In this document: positions 47,934 through 56,070 of the stretch, piece after piece
How the letters are laid out: each line of letters starts with the position of its first letter
Numbering within the stretch: position 1 is the stretch's first letter
From: Oscillospiraceae bacterium MB08-C2-2
GTDB lineage: Bacteria > Bacillota > Clostridia > Oscillospirales > Ruminococcaceae
Direction of reading: 5' to 3'
DNA length: 64,000 bases
Assembly (NCBI GenBank): GCA_035621215.1
Contig: CP141729.1
Coordinates: forward strand, 2,874,944 to 2,938,943
The notes under the pieces: model-generated
The model's input: the letters and a program-made list of their open reading frames with translations, nothing else
Database searches by the model: none
What the model was told of the DNA's origin: nothing
Made by a program: the position numbers and the translations under genes

Positions 47934-48380
47934 GTGAAAATTTCGACAAAGGGCCGGTATGGTTTGCGTATTATGCTGGAATTGACTTTGGCTTACCAGA
48001 AGAATCTGGTAACGGTTCGCCAGATTGGCAGAAATCAGGAAATTTCCGAAAAATACATTGAGCAGATCATCAGCATGCTCCATAAGGCTGGATTGGTTCA
48101 AAGCCAACGAGGTGCCCAAGGGGGTTACCGGTTGGCAGCTCCGCCAGAAACTATTTCGGTGGGTGCCATTCTGCGTGCAACTGAGGGAGGCCTTGATCCG
48201 GTTAAATGCACCGATGCCCAAAAAGGCTGGATTTGCGAGCGGATGGGCCTTTGCTCCACCGAGCAGGTATGGCGTGATATCAAAAATGCTGTGGAAGATG
48301 TGGTGGATAACATCCAGCTTTCCAGCCTGATTGAGGATGAAGCCAGAGAGGAACCGTTCGAGCTGGGCTATTTGGCCTGA
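47934..48380 (+). CDS. Rrf2 family Fe-S regulator (IscR-like)
   Basis: GTG 47934 has GGAGGAG upstream. The 148-residue protein starts Met-Lys-Ile-Ser-Thr-Lys-Gly-Arg-Tyr-Gly-Leu-Arg, followed by the winged helix with Gln-Arg-Gly-Ala-Gln-Gly-Gly-Tyr-Arg-Leu. Cys92, Cys101 and Cys107 match the three-Cys loop that binds a [2Fe-2S] cluster in IscR and CymR-like proteins. No isc/suf or cysteine genes adjoin, so the regulon is unknown. The palindrome over its promoter suggests autoregulation. Confidence 0.9.
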   Translation: MKISTKGRYGLRIMLELTLAYQKNLVTVRQIGRNQEISEKYIEQIISMLHKAGLVQSQRGAQGGYRLAAPPETISVGAILRATEGGLDPVKCTDAQKGWICERMGLCSTEQVWRDIKNAVEDVVDNIQLSSLIEDEAREEPFELGYLA

Positions 48381-48476
48381 CCCCGTATCCCCCAAGTATA
48401 TCCCACAGATAGGCAAAAGCAGGCAGCGATCTGCGCAGGCTGTAGACATAACTGCCTTAGCTTGAAAATTTTATGG

Positions 48477-48604
48477 TTTTGATGCGTAATTCTTCCGCAG
48501 TCGAATTAATTTCGACGCAGGAATCCCACTTTTTGCGCCGGAGCGGCGCAATCCGGGGGGAATATGGGGGCATTGGATGCCCTCCATAGAGATATGGACT
48601 TTTG
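48477..48604 (+). repeat. Structured repeat R3, copy 2
   Basis: The copy matches 42739-42866 over its whole length. The stem TTGCGCCG/CGGCGCAA lies at 48533-48540 and 48544-48551. The second stem is around 48564-48588 and keeps the bulged C. A GTCGAA/TTCGAC pairing (48500-48515) is intact here but broken in copy 1. It lies 97 bp after the Rrf2 gene. Confidence 0.8.
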
Positions 48605-48649
48605 TTTACACTCTCAGTAGGCAGCACCCTGTGGCCTTAAATAACCCCT

Positions 48650-48690
48650 AAGCCTCCCGTTTCCCTTTTTGGGGAACCGGGAGGCTTTCT
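48650..48690 (+). terminator. Terminator before mutY
   Basis: A 10-bp perfect stem (48650-48659 with 48678-48687) has inner pairing of TTTCCC with GGGGAA. A weak T tail follows. It would end transcription from the Rrf2 gene. Confidence 0.65.
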
Positions 48691-48740
48691 TAGAGAGCAT
48701 TGTGCTGTTTGAGCCTCAACTGAAAATGGAGGAAAACCCT

Positions 48741-49883
48741 TTGAAGCAATCCCAGAAAATATCGGAAGCTCCCTATGCGCTCTCCCCGCAGGAAAAGGAG
48801 GTGCTGCAAGCATTCCCGGAACCTTTGCTGAACTGGTACGATAAGAATGCCCGGGTGCTTCCTTGGCGGAGCGATCCCCAGCCCTATTGGGTTTGGATTT
48901 CGGAGATTATGCTCCAGCAAACCCGGGTGGAGGCAGGCCTACCTTACTTTATCCGTTTTGTCCGGGAGCTGCCGGATGTTGCGGCGTTGGCGGCGATTCC
49001 TGAAGAACAGCTTTTAAAGCTGTGGGAGGGGCTGGGGTATTACAGCCGGGCCCGTAATCTCCAGAAAGCAGCCCGTATGGTCATGGAGCAGCATGGGGGA
49101 GAGCTGCCGGGGGATTTTCAGGCGCTTGAGGCCCTGCCGGGAATCGGCACTTATACAGCGGGAGCCATTGCCTCCATTGCTTTTGATAAGCCTGTTCCCG
49201 CAGTGGATGGCAATGTTTTGCGGGTAGTGCTTCGATTGCTGGATAACACAGCCGATAGCTCATTGCCTGCCGTGAAAAAGGCCGTGGGAGAATGGATTAC
49301 CCGCGTGATCCCACACGATCGGCCGGGGGATTTCAACCAAGCCATTATGGATTTGGGGGCTGGGATATGCCTGCCCAAGGCTCCGAAATGCCTTGCCTGC
49401 CCGGCATCCGCTTTTTGCCAGGGTTATGCCAATGGCACAGCCCCTTCCTTGCCGGTAAAGCCGGAAAAGAAGCCGAGAAAGCAGGTTGCCAGAACGGTGT
49501 TAGCGGTGGTCTGCAAGGGGCGTATTCTCCTGCAAAAGAGGCCGGACAAAGGATTGCTGGCAGGGCTTTGGGAGCTGCCCGGCTTTGAAGAACCGCTGGA
49601 TAGCGGGCAGGTGGAGCAAAAAATCGGGGAGTGGGGGCTTGCTGTTTCTGCACCCCAGCTCATAGGGCAGGCAAAGCATGTATTCAGCCATGTGGAGTGG
49701 CATATGACTGGTTGGCTCCTTGAGCCGGAGGAGCCGTGGGAGGTTCCACCCGGCCTTTTCACAGAGGAACCACTCCAAACCGTGTGGGCCGATTCCCGGG
49801 AGCTGGCGGAAAACTACACCCTGCCCAGTGCTTTTGCCGCCTATCGGCAGGCAGTGGAAGAGGCGCTGGAAGAACGCCTGTAA
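48741..49883 (+). CDS. mutY: A/G-specific adenine DNA glycosylase
   Basis: TTG 48741 has GGAGG eight bases upstream, whereas the in-frame ATG 48726 contains that site. The 380 residues show Leu-Pro-Trp-Arg, the Gln-Gln-Thr-Arg-Val motif, a helix-hairpin-helix Leu-Pro-Gly-Ile-Gly-Thr-Tyr-Thr-Ala with the catalytic Asp in Val-Asp-Gly-Asn-Val, and the Fe-S ligands Cys-x6-Cys-x2-Cys-x5-Cys. A C-terminal NUDIX-like 8-oxoG recognition domain is present. It removes adenine mispaired with 8-oxoguanine. Repeats R3 and R2 lie on its two sides. Confidence 0.94.
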   Translation: MKQSQKISEAPYALSPQEKEVLQAFPEPLLNWYDKNARVLPWRSDPQPYWVWISEIMLQQTRVEAGLPYFIRFVRELPDVAALAAIPEEQLLKLWEGLGYYSRARNLQKAARMVMEQHGGELPGDFQALEALPGIGTYTAGAIASIAFDKPVPAVDGNVLRVVLRLLDNTADSSLPAVKKAVGEWITRVIPHDRPGDFNQAIMDLGAGICLPKAPKCLACPASAFCQGYANGTAPSLPVKPEKKPRKQVARTVLAVVCKGRILLQKRPDKGLLAGLWELPGFEEPLDSGQVEQKIGEWGLAVSAPQLIGQAKHVFSHVEWHMTGWLLEPEEPWEVPPGLFTEEPLQTVWADSRELAENYTLPSAFAAYRQAVEEALEERL

Positions 49884-49925
49884 GGCAGCACAACAATAGC
49901 CCCGGCACAGATTATCGAAGAAGGT

Positions 49926-50126
49926 GGTTGAAGTTTGAGTCAACCCTTTTCAAAGGTTTGTGGTTTTCAAAGGCAAAGCCTATGGCCGCTTGCTGCAGTA
50001 AGTGGAATTCCCTGATAGAAAGGCTGTTTTCTTTGGTCCTTTCGTTTGCAAGGGAAAAGAAAGAATAAGCGGGCGATTCCCACCAAGCTTCCCTCAAAAA
50101 AGTCCCGGGGGACCTTTTTGATAAGC
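49926..50126 (-). repeat. Structured repeat R2, copy 2
   Basis: Read on the minus strand this matches 37231-37430. The first stem (50094-50106 with 50108-50120) keeps pairing with an A-T pair where copy 1 has C-G. The block TTCTTTCTTTTCCCTTGC is identical in both. It follows the pdxK-side hairpin as copy 1 follows the GNAT hairpin. It lies between convergent mutY and pdxK/pdxY. Confidence 0.75.
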
Positions 50127-50128
50127 TA

Positions 50129-50156
50129 AACCCCGGCACAATTCTGTGCCGGGGTT
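50129..50156 (-). terminator. Hairpin after the pyridoxal kinase gene
   Basis: A 12-bp perfect stem (50129-50140 with 50145-50156) lies 26 bp past the stop. On the minus strand the tail is TTTAGCTTAT. The sequence CCCCGGCACAG recurs at 49901-49911 on the far side of repeat R2, so a long-range pairing around the repeat is also possible. Confidence 0.6.
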
Positions 50157-50182
50157 ATTCTGTCAGAATAGATTCAGCCCAT

Positions 50183-51022
50183 TTACACAAGCTGGCGGGA
50201 AAGCTCGCCCAAGCCTGCCTCAAAGTTAACGCCGCAGCGGTCATCTGTCTTGGCGGCGTAAGTGCGCTCAATGGCGGCAACGGTAAAATCAACGGCAATC
50301 TGCCCGGCGGCTTGCAGCGGTTTTCCGGCCATGAGAGCGGCCAGAAGGGCACTGCCGAAAACATCTCCGGTACCGTGATAATAGCCGGGAATCTGGCCTG
50401 CCATGGCATAAGCGATTTCACCGGTAGCCTTATCAAAAGCGGCGGTTCCCACCTGCTCCTCATCAAAATACACACCGGTGAGGAATACCTTGCCGGGGCC
50501 AAGCTCCGCCAGCTCCTTCAAAAGCTTTTCAATATACGCTTTGGTATAGGGGCCGGGGGTGTATTCACGGCCAAGGAGCAGAGCGGCTTCGGTAAGATTG
50601 GGCACAATCACATCCGCTTTGGCGCAGAGCCGGGCCATACCCTGTGGGAATTCCGGCGCAAAGGAGGCATACAGCTTGCCGTTATCCGCCATGACCGGGT
50701 CTACAAACAAAAGATTGCCTCCGGTTCCAAAAGTGTCAAACAGCCGGGAGACAAGTTCAAGCTGCTCAAAAGAGCCGAGATAGCCGGTATAGAGGGCATC
50801 AAAGGTGAGCCCAAGAGATTGCCAATGCTGGGCTATAGGGAGAATATCCTCGGTGAGATCCCGGTAGGTATAGCCGGAAAATCCCCCTGTATGAGTGGAT
50901 AAAATAGCGGTGGGAATCACGCTGGCTTCAATGCCTGCTGCGGAAAGTATAGGCAAAGCCACAGTCAGAGAACACCGGCCGAAGCAGGAAATATCATGAA
51001 TCGCCGCAATACGCTTTTGCAT
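50183..51022 (-). CDS. Pyridoxine/pyridoxal/pyridoxamine kinase
   Basis: ATG 51022 has AAGGAG upstream. The 279-residue ribokinase-like enzyme begins Ile-His-Asp-Ile-Ser-Cys-Phe-Gly-Arg-Cys-Ser-Leu-Thr, followed by Ser-Thr-His-Thr-Gly-Gly-Phe, Asp-Pro-Val-Met-Ala-Asp-Asn-Gly, and Gly-Thr-Gly-Asp-Val-Phe-Gly with the catalytic Asp. It phosphorylates B6 vitamers to give PLP, needed by the three PLP enzymes in this window. It is of the PdxY/PdxK type; the exact vitamer is not evident. Confidence 0.9.
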   Translation of the reverse strand: MQKRIAAIHDISCFGRCSLTVALPILSAAGIEASVIPTAILSTHTGGFSGYTYRDLTEDILPIAQHWQSLGLTFDALYTGYLGSFEQLELVSRLFDTFGTGGNLLFVDPVMADNGKLYASFAPEFPQGMARLCAKADVIVPNLTEAALLLGREYTPGPYTKAYIEKLLKELAELGPGKVFLTGVYFDEEQVGTAAFDKATGEIAYAMAGQIPGYYHGTGDVFGSALLAALMAGKPLQAAGQIAVDFTVAAIERTYAAKTDDRCGVNFEAGLGELSRQLV

Positions 51023-51418
51023 GGTAGTCAACTCCTTTTTCCAGAGGTACCTGTAAAAATAGTATATACCGCCCAGAGCGGAAAAAACAAATTTTGCTTT
51101 CAGGCACTTTAGAGGCATACCCTTGTGCAGTTTGTGTCATTATTAAAGGGAGCAGAGGCGGTGTGCTGGGCAGTATCGCTGTAAAGGAGCAGGCGGGAAA
51201 GTGCCTGCAAATGAAGCCCTTCGTCAATTTGAATAGGCCGGGTGGCTGTTTTGCTCTGTGACCACAGCTTTTTACTGATTTGGGGGATACGAGCCGAAAT
51301 AACCTTTGCCGCCTGCCTGCAATGGGCCATGCCCTTGTAAATCCCCCAAAACTTTGATACACTAAATATAACTACGTAATATAGTGAACAAAAAACACAT
51401 GAGGTGGGAAGGGCATTT
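51023..51418. other. Intergenic region, at most one doubtful small frame
   Basis: A 73-codon minus-strand frame (51109-51330) lacks a well-placed ribosome site and I do not recognise its product. Otherwise the region holds the promoters of the divergent kinase and queG genes. Confidence 0.4.
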
Positions 51419-52228
51419 ATGAAGGAGCGGATTGATGACCTGCTGGCAGGCTTCGGGCTGGATCAGTGGGGTGTCTGTTCCTTTGAGAGCCTCCCGGTTT
51501 TGCTCAACTGCCGGGCCAAAAGCCGCCTGCCTCAAAATGCCGCCACCGTTCTGGTGTTCCTTTTCCCTTACTATGTGGGGGAATTCCCCCAGCGCAATGT
51601 TTCCCGTTATGTGCTGGCCGATGATTACCATCACCTGACTGGTCAGCTGCTTACACAGGTGACCGAAGGGCTTGGCCATATTTTCCCCCAGGAGCAATGG
51701 GTATGGTTTGTAGATAATTCCCCCATTCCCGAGGTGTCCGCCGCATGGCTGGCGGGGCTTGGGGTAATCGGGCGCAACGGCCAGCTCATCAACCAGCGGT
51801 ATGGCTCCTACACCTTTATTGGCTGTGTGGTCACAACCCTCGCCCTTGAGCCGGGAAGTCCCTTGCAGGGGAGTTGCTTAAACTGCGGGAAGTGCTTTGC
51901 GGCCTGCCCCACCGGGGCACTGCGTGCCGAGGGCTTTGAGAAAGAGCGGTGCCTTTCCCACATTACCCAGAAAAAAGGGGAGCTGACCCCGTGGGAGCAG
52001 GAGCAGGTGGCGGCGGGCGGCTTTATCTGGGGTTGTGACCGTTGCCAGGATGCCTGCCCCCACAATGCTTCCCCCCTATTGACCCCCTTACAGGGCTTTC
52101 GGGAGAACATTCAGCCGGTTCTCACCGAAGAAAACCTCCCCCGGCTTGTGGAACAGAAAGCTTATAACTGGCGGGGCGAATCGGTTCTGCGGCGCAATGC
52201 CAAGCTTATAGCGGATAAAAATGGATAA
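51419..52228 (+). CDS. queG: Epoxyqueuosine reductase (short form)
   Basis: ATG 51419 is chosen over GTG 51404 because GGGAAGGG lies between them. The 269 residues include the two ferredoxin-like clusters Cys-x2-Cys-x2-Cys-x3-Cys-Pro and Cys-x2-Cys-x3-Cys-Pro-His-Asn and the cobalamin-side Asp-Asn-Ser-Pro-Ile-Pro-Glu. It reduces epoxyqueuosine to queuosine in tRNA. It lacks the C-terminal HEAT repeats of long QueG forms, as is common in Clostridia. No other queuosine gene is nearby. Confidence 0.85.
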   Translation: MKERIDDLLAGFGLDQWGVCSFESLPVLLNCRAKSRLPQNAATVLVFLFPYYVGEFPQRNVSRYVLADDYHHLTGQLLTQVTEGLGHIFPQEQWVWFVDNSPIPEVSAAWLAGLGVIGRNGQLINQRYGSYTFIGCVVTTLALEPGSPLQGSCLNCGKCFAACPTGALRAEGFEKERCLSHITQKKGELTPWEQEQVAAGGFIWGCDRCQDACPHNASPLLTPLQGFRENIQPVLTEENLPRLVEQKAYNWRGESVLRRNAKLIADKNG

Positions 52229-52310
52229 ATATACCTGCCCATAGCTTGTGCTTGGGCGGGATAACGAATGATTACAGCAGGTGCATACTACTTAACAGGA
52301 GTGACATATT

Positions 52311-53360
52311 TTGGAGATACTAAACCCAAGGCAGTATCAGGAATACGAGGAATTTGTCAGTCATCATCCCCGCAGTGAAATCACCCAATCCACCAAATGG
52401 CATAAAGTTAAATCCAATTGGGATAACGCCGTGGTGGTCTCACGGGATGCACAGGGTAAAATTATAGGCGGTGCTTCGGTGCTGATCCGCAAGGTATCTT
52501 TTCCGCCTACCGCTCTGCTTTATTGCCCCAGAGGCCCGGTCTGCGATCCTTATGACAAAGAGGTTCTTGCCGATCTAAAAAAGGGCTTTGACCTGTTGGC
52601 TAAAAAGCATAGAGCCTATAGTTTTAAAATGGATCCGGACATTCTGGAATCGGACGAGCGCTTTTTCTCGCTGGTTACCGGCATGGGCTTTACCCAGTTT
52701 CTGGGGGAGGGCGGCTTTGAGACCATTCAGGCACGTTTTAACTATCGCCTTTATTTAGATGGACGCAGTGAGGATGAGGTCTTTGCGGCTCTGACCCAAA
52801 AAACACGCTATAACATCCGGGTGGCTATGAAGCATAAGGTGACAGCCAAACCCGTAGGCAAGGAATATCTGGATGATTTTGTTCGCCTGATGCAGACCAC
52901 CGGTGAGCGGGATGGCTTTACTGTGCGCCCTCGTTCCTATTTTGAAAAGATGCTGGATGCCTTGGGCAAGAATGTGCGGCTGTATATGGCTTTTTATGAG
53001 GGCCAGCCGGTTTCGGGAGCCATCACCAGCAATTATGGTGGCAAGACCTGCTATATTTACGGCGCATCGGATAACGCTCATCGGAATGTGATGCCCAATT
53101 ATCTGATTCAGTGGGAAATGATTCGCTGGGCCATCCAGACCGGCTGTTCGGTATATGATTTTCAGGGGGTTTCTGGGAATCTCACTGAGGAAGATCACCT
53201 TTACGGCCTTTACCGCTTTAAAAAGGGCTTTAACGGCACATTGGATGCGCTGGCTGGGGAATTCGACTACTTCTACCGCCCCACCATGGCCAAGCTGGTG
53301 GATAAGGCCATTGACCTGAACGAGACCTTGCGGGGGCTGCGCCGCAAGCTTTCCAAGTGA
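52311..53360 (+). CDS. FemAB/MurM-type peptidoglycan bridge aminoacyltransferase
   Basis: TTG 52311 follows AGGAGTG. The 349-residue protein has the twin GNAT-like layout of Fem proteins: Gln-Ser-x2-Trp in the N domain, Tyr-Cys-Pro-Arg-Gly-Pro, Thr-Arg-Tyr-Asn-Ile-Arg-Val-Ala, Tyr-Ile-Tyr-Gly-Ala-Ser and late Tyr-Asp-Phe-Gln-Gly-Val-Ser-Gly and Leu-Tyr-Arg-Phe-Lys-Lys-Gly-Phe. Such enzymes add amino acids from tRNA to lipid II. Its stop overlaps the GTG of the next gene, so it may be transcribed with the decarboxylase cluster. Confidence 0.88.
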   Translation: MEILNPRQYQEYEEFVSHHPRSEITQSTKWHKVKSNWDNAVVVSRDAQGKIIGGASVLIRKVSFPPTALLYCPRGPVCDPYDKEVLADLKKGFDLLAKKHRAYSFKMDPDILESDERFFSLVTGMGFTQFLGEGGFETIQARFNYRLYLDGRSEDEVFAALTQKTRYNIRVAMKHKVTAKPVGKEYLDDFVRLMQTTGERDGFTVRPRSYFEKMLDALGKNVRLYMAFYEGQPVSGAITSNYGGKTCYIYGASDNAHRNVMPNYLIQWEMIRWAIQTGCSVYDFQGVSGNLTEEDHLYGLYRFKKGFNGTLDALAGEFDYFYRPTMAKLVDKAIDLNETLRGLRRKLSK

Positions 53361-54688
53361 GTGGGAACACTCCCCTGCGGGAGGCTCTGGAAGAGTATCT
53401 AGCCAAGGATTTTTCCCGCCTGCATATGCCGGGGCATAAGGGATTGCCTCTTTATCCCTTTGGGGAGACCTTCCGGTATGACGTAACCGAGGTGGAGGGA
53501 ACCGACAGCCTCTATCAGGCAAGCGGTGCCATTGCCGAGACTGAAAAGCGCTTTTCAGCCCTTTACGGTACAGCCGCCAGTCTGCTCAGTGCAGGTGGTT
53601 CCACCCTGTGCATTCAGGCTATGCTGGCCTTGGCCGTTGGTGCCGGGGGTAAAGTAATTGCTGCTCGGAATGCTCACATTGCGGCGGTTAGTGCTATGGC
53701 TCTGCTGGATATCCAGCCGGTATGGGTCAGCCCCCGTTACGATGAGGCATATTCTTTTCTGGGTGCAGTGGAGCCTGCGGCTGTAGCAGCCGCTCTGGCA
53801 GAAAACCCGGATGCTAAGGCCGTTTACATCACCAGCCCCAGCTACTTTGGTATTCTCAGCGATATCCCGACGCTGGCCGCTCTTTGCCACAGTAAGGGTG
53901 TTTTTCTATTGGTGGATAATGCTCATGGCGCACATCTGCCGTTTGTGAAAAGGAATCTTCACCCCATTGCCCAGGGGGCCGATCTTTGCTGTGATTCTCT
54001 GCACAAAACGTTGCCGGTTTTAACGGGCGGCGCATTATTGCATATTGGCAATCCCCGGTTTGTGGCGGGAGCCAAGGCGGCGATGGCTTTGTTTGGCTCC
54101 ACCAGCCCCAGCTATCTGATTATGCTTTCCATGGATGCAGCTCTCCCTTATCTGGAGCAAAAAGCGGCTGGGGATTTTGCGGCGCTGGTTCAGCGAACTG
54201 CATCCTTGCAGCGGCTGGCCCGGGCGAGGGGCTTTTTTATCCCCGATGAGCCATGCGACCCCACTCGCCTGACGATAGGCTTTGGGGAAGTCGGTATGAC
54301 CCGGGAGGCTTTTTCCCGCCATCTAAGGGAATACAAAATTGAACCGGAATATCTCAGCCACAACATGGCGGTGCTTCTCCCTGCACCCCAAAGCCCTCTG
54401 CGGGATTGGGGCCGCCTTTACCGTATGCTGGATGTGGTAAGCCCTGCACCCTCCCTAACCTTTGCGCCCCCGCCCACGCTGCCTCAGCGGGCCTGCTCAC
54501 TGCGGGAGGCAGTCTTTGCCCCCAAGGAGAGCATTCCGGTGGATGCGGCACTGGGCAGAGTGGCCGGGGAGCTCTATGCCCCCTGCCCGCCGGGGGTGCC
54601 TTTGGCTGTGGCGGGAGAAATTCTGGATGAGTTTGCTCTATATTGTCTAAAAAGTGCTGGATTACTGCACGTGAATGTGTTACAATAA
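53357..54688 (+). CDS. Orn/Lys/Arg decarboxylase family protein (SpeA/YaaO-like)
   Basis: GTG 53357 overlaps the fem stop. The 443-residue fold-I PLP enzyme starts with His-Met-Pro-Gly-His-Lys-Gly and has Ser-Ala-Gly-Gly-Ser-Thr, Asp-Asn-Ala-His-Gly-Ala-His and the PLP lysine in Asp-Ser-Leu-His-Lys-Thr-Leu-Pro. This is the short Gram-positive form. If it acts on arginine it would produce agmatine, the substrate of AguA in this window. Specificity cannot be read from sequence. In B. subtilis the same gene precedes tmk-darA-holB-ricT; tmk is absent here. Confidence 0.87.
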   Translation: MSGNTPLREALEEYLAKDFSRLHMPGHKGLPLYPFGETFRYDVTEVEGTDSLYQASGAIAETEKRFSALYGTAASLLSAGGSTLCIQAMLALAVGAGGKVIAARNAHIAAVSAMALLDIQPVWVSPRYDEAYSFLGAVEPAAVAAALAENPDAKAVYITSPSYFGILSDIPTLAALCHSKGVFLLVDNAHGAHLPFVKRNLHPIAQGADLCCDSLHKTLPVLTGGALLHIGNPRFVAGAKAAMALFGSTSPSYLIMLSMDAALPYLEQKAAGDFAALVQRTASLQRLARARGFFIPDEPCDPTRLTIGFGEVGMTREAFSRHLREYKIEPEYLSHNMAVLLPAPQSPLRDWGRLYRMLDVVSPAPSLTFAPPPTLPQRACSLREAVFAPKESIPVDAALGRVAGELYAPCPPGVPLAVAGEILDEFALYCLKSAGLLHVNVLQ

Positions 54689-54730
54689 CATAATACAATT
54701 ATTTTTTAACCCCTGAAAGGAGTTGTCGAT

Positions 54731-55054
54731 ATGAAGCTGGTTTTGGCCATTGTATCCCGGGATGATACCAACAAGGTTTCCAAAGAGCTGACCAAGGAGA
54801 ATTATTCAGTCACCAAGCTAGCCACCACCGGCGGCTTCCTGATGGCTGGGAATACCACCTTTCTCATTGGAACGGATGACGACCGGGTGGAGCACTTGAT
54901 TTCCGTCATCGGTGAAAACTGCAAGACCCGCACCAAGGTGGTTTCCTCCTCTGCTTCTTATGGCGTAGGCTCTTTTGCTTCTATGCCGGTGGAAGTAACG
55001 GTTGGCGGCGCTACGGTTTTTGTATTGGATATCGAACAATTTGTGAAGTTGTAA
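54731..55054 (+). CDS. darA: Cyclic-di-AMP receptor DarA (PII-like, YaaQ)
   Basis: The 107-residue protein has the DarA/PstA signature: Met-Lys-Leu-Val-Leu-Ala-Ile-Val, Thr-Lys-Leu-Ala-Thr-Thr-Gly-Gly-Phe-Leu, Gly-Asn-Thr-Thr-Phe-Leu-Ile-Gly and a C-terminal Val-Gly-Gly-Ala-Thr-Val-Phe-Val-Leu. It forms a trimer that binds c-di-AMP; its partner is unknown. AAAGGAG lies upstream. It is placed between the decarboxylase and holB as in other Firmicutes. Confidence 0.93.
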   Translation: MKLVLAIVSRDDTNKVSKELTKENYSVTKLATTGGFLMAGNTTFLIGTDDDRVEHLISVIGENCKTRTKVVSSSASYGVGSFASMPVEVTVGGATVFVLDIEQFVKL

Positions 55055-55060
55055 AAAAGG

Positions 55061-55882
55061 ATGCGCAATGAATCCGCAACAACTGAAAAAATTCAGCAGA
55101 CGCTCACCGTTCTGATGCGGGGTGGGCGTTTGTTTCATGCTGTTTTGGCGGAAGGCCCGGGGCGTGAGCAACTTGCCCGCCGGCTTGCGCAGGCGGCTCT
55201 GTGTGAAGGGGAGCCTAAGCCCTGTGGCCAGTGCTCTCATTGCCATAAGGCGGAAAAGGGCGTTCACCCGGATATTCTGGTTTATGGCGGGAGCGGCAGC
55301 TTCCCGGTGGAGCAGGTGCGGGAAATCCGCACACAGGCTTTTGTCATGCCCAATGAAGCCCGGGGCAAGGTTTTTATTCTGGAGGAAGCCCAGAACATGA
55401 CCATACAGGCCCAGAATGCCCTGCTGAAAATTCTGGAGGAGCCCCCATCTGGGGTGGTGTTTGTGCTGACCTGTGATAACAAGGCAAGGCTTCTGACCAC
55501 CATTTTATCCCGGGTTACCGTTCTCTCGCTTGAGGAAGATATTTCCTCACAGGAGGGGCTGGAGCAGGCGGCTAGCTTTCTTCGGGAGGCCTGCATCGGC
55601 AGTGAATACACAGCATTGGCGCAGCTTGTGCCCTATGAGCGGGATCGGGAGGGTTTTGGCTCCTTTTGCGGTGGCCTTCGCCGGGCGGCAGAGAGTCTTT
55701 TGCTGGGGCGTTTGCAGGATCAGCCGGAACTTGCCCGCCGCCTGACCCGCTTGCAGAGCGCCCGCATCGTTGCTATAATAGAAGAAATGGAATACACAGC
55801 GGCCCGAGGAGGCAACATGCTGCTGTTAACCACAGCGCTTCCCGGCCGGATACGTCAGGTATTGGAGCGGGGAGCAAGCTGA
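55061..55882 (+). CDS. holB: DNA polymerase III delta-prime subunit
   Basis: The 273 residues show the clamp-loader pattern: His-Ala-x-Leu-x-x-Gly-Pro-Gly-Arg, a four-Cys zinc module (Cys-x2-Cys-x2-Cys preceded by a Cys), Gly-Lys-Val-Phe-Ile-Leu-Glu-Glu-Ala, and Ala-Gln-Asn-Ala-Leu-Leu-Lys-Ile-Leu-Glu-Glu-Pro-Pro. The Walker A Lys is replaced, as expected for delta-prime. The sensor motif reads Ser-Arg-Val rather than Ser-Arg-Cys. ATG 55061 has AAAAAGG almost abutting, so the start is uncertain. It is six bases after darA. Confidence 0.88.
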   Translation: MRNESATTEKIQQTLTVLMRGGRLFHAVLAEGPGREQLARRLAQAALCEGEPKPCGQCSHCHKAEKGVHPDILVYGGSGSFPVEQVREIRTQAFVMPNEARGKVFILEEAQNMTIQAQNALLKILEEPPSGVVFVLTCDNKARLLTTILSRVTVLSLEEDISSQEGLEQAASFLREACIGSEYTALAQLVPYERDREGFGSFCGGLRRAAESLLLGRLQDQPELARRLTRLQSARIVAIIEEMEYTAARGGNMLLLTTALPGRIRQVLERGAS

Positions 55883-55888
55883 CCCTTA

Positions 55889-56052
55889 AGAACCTATTTA
55901 GGATCTTTATTGCACCTGTGATTTCGGCAAAGTTTACCGCCTTTTAGGATTGTCGTCCTTGCCGGGCGTCAGCCCGGCGGTGTCCTCCGCCCCGAAAATT
56001 CGGCAAACTTTGCTCTTATAACAAGGCACAAAAAGATGCCAAATAGATTCTA
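55889..56052. repeat. Long inverted-repeat element between holB and ricT
   Basis: The ends AGAACCTATTTAGGATCTTT (55889 on) and the complement of 56025-56052 match at about 21 of 27 positions. Inside, CAAAGTTTACCG pairs with CGGCAAACTTTG and a GC-rich centre folds again (GCCGGGC/GCCCGGC). The whole forms one hairpin of about 164 bp, like a MITE. It occurs once in this window. It ends 18 bp before the ricT start. Confidence 0.7.
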
Positions 56053-56070
56053 AAAGAACAGGAGGCCGTT

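Noticed and set aside
51109-51330. 73-codon minus-strand frame upstream of the pyridoxal kinase gene
   Set aside because: The only ribosome-like site is badly spaced, no terminator follows and the product is not recognisable. It could be real but I cannot support it.
51331-51418. Search for a preQ1 riboswitch before queG
   Set aside because: No preQ1-type pseudoknot sequence is visible in the short leader.
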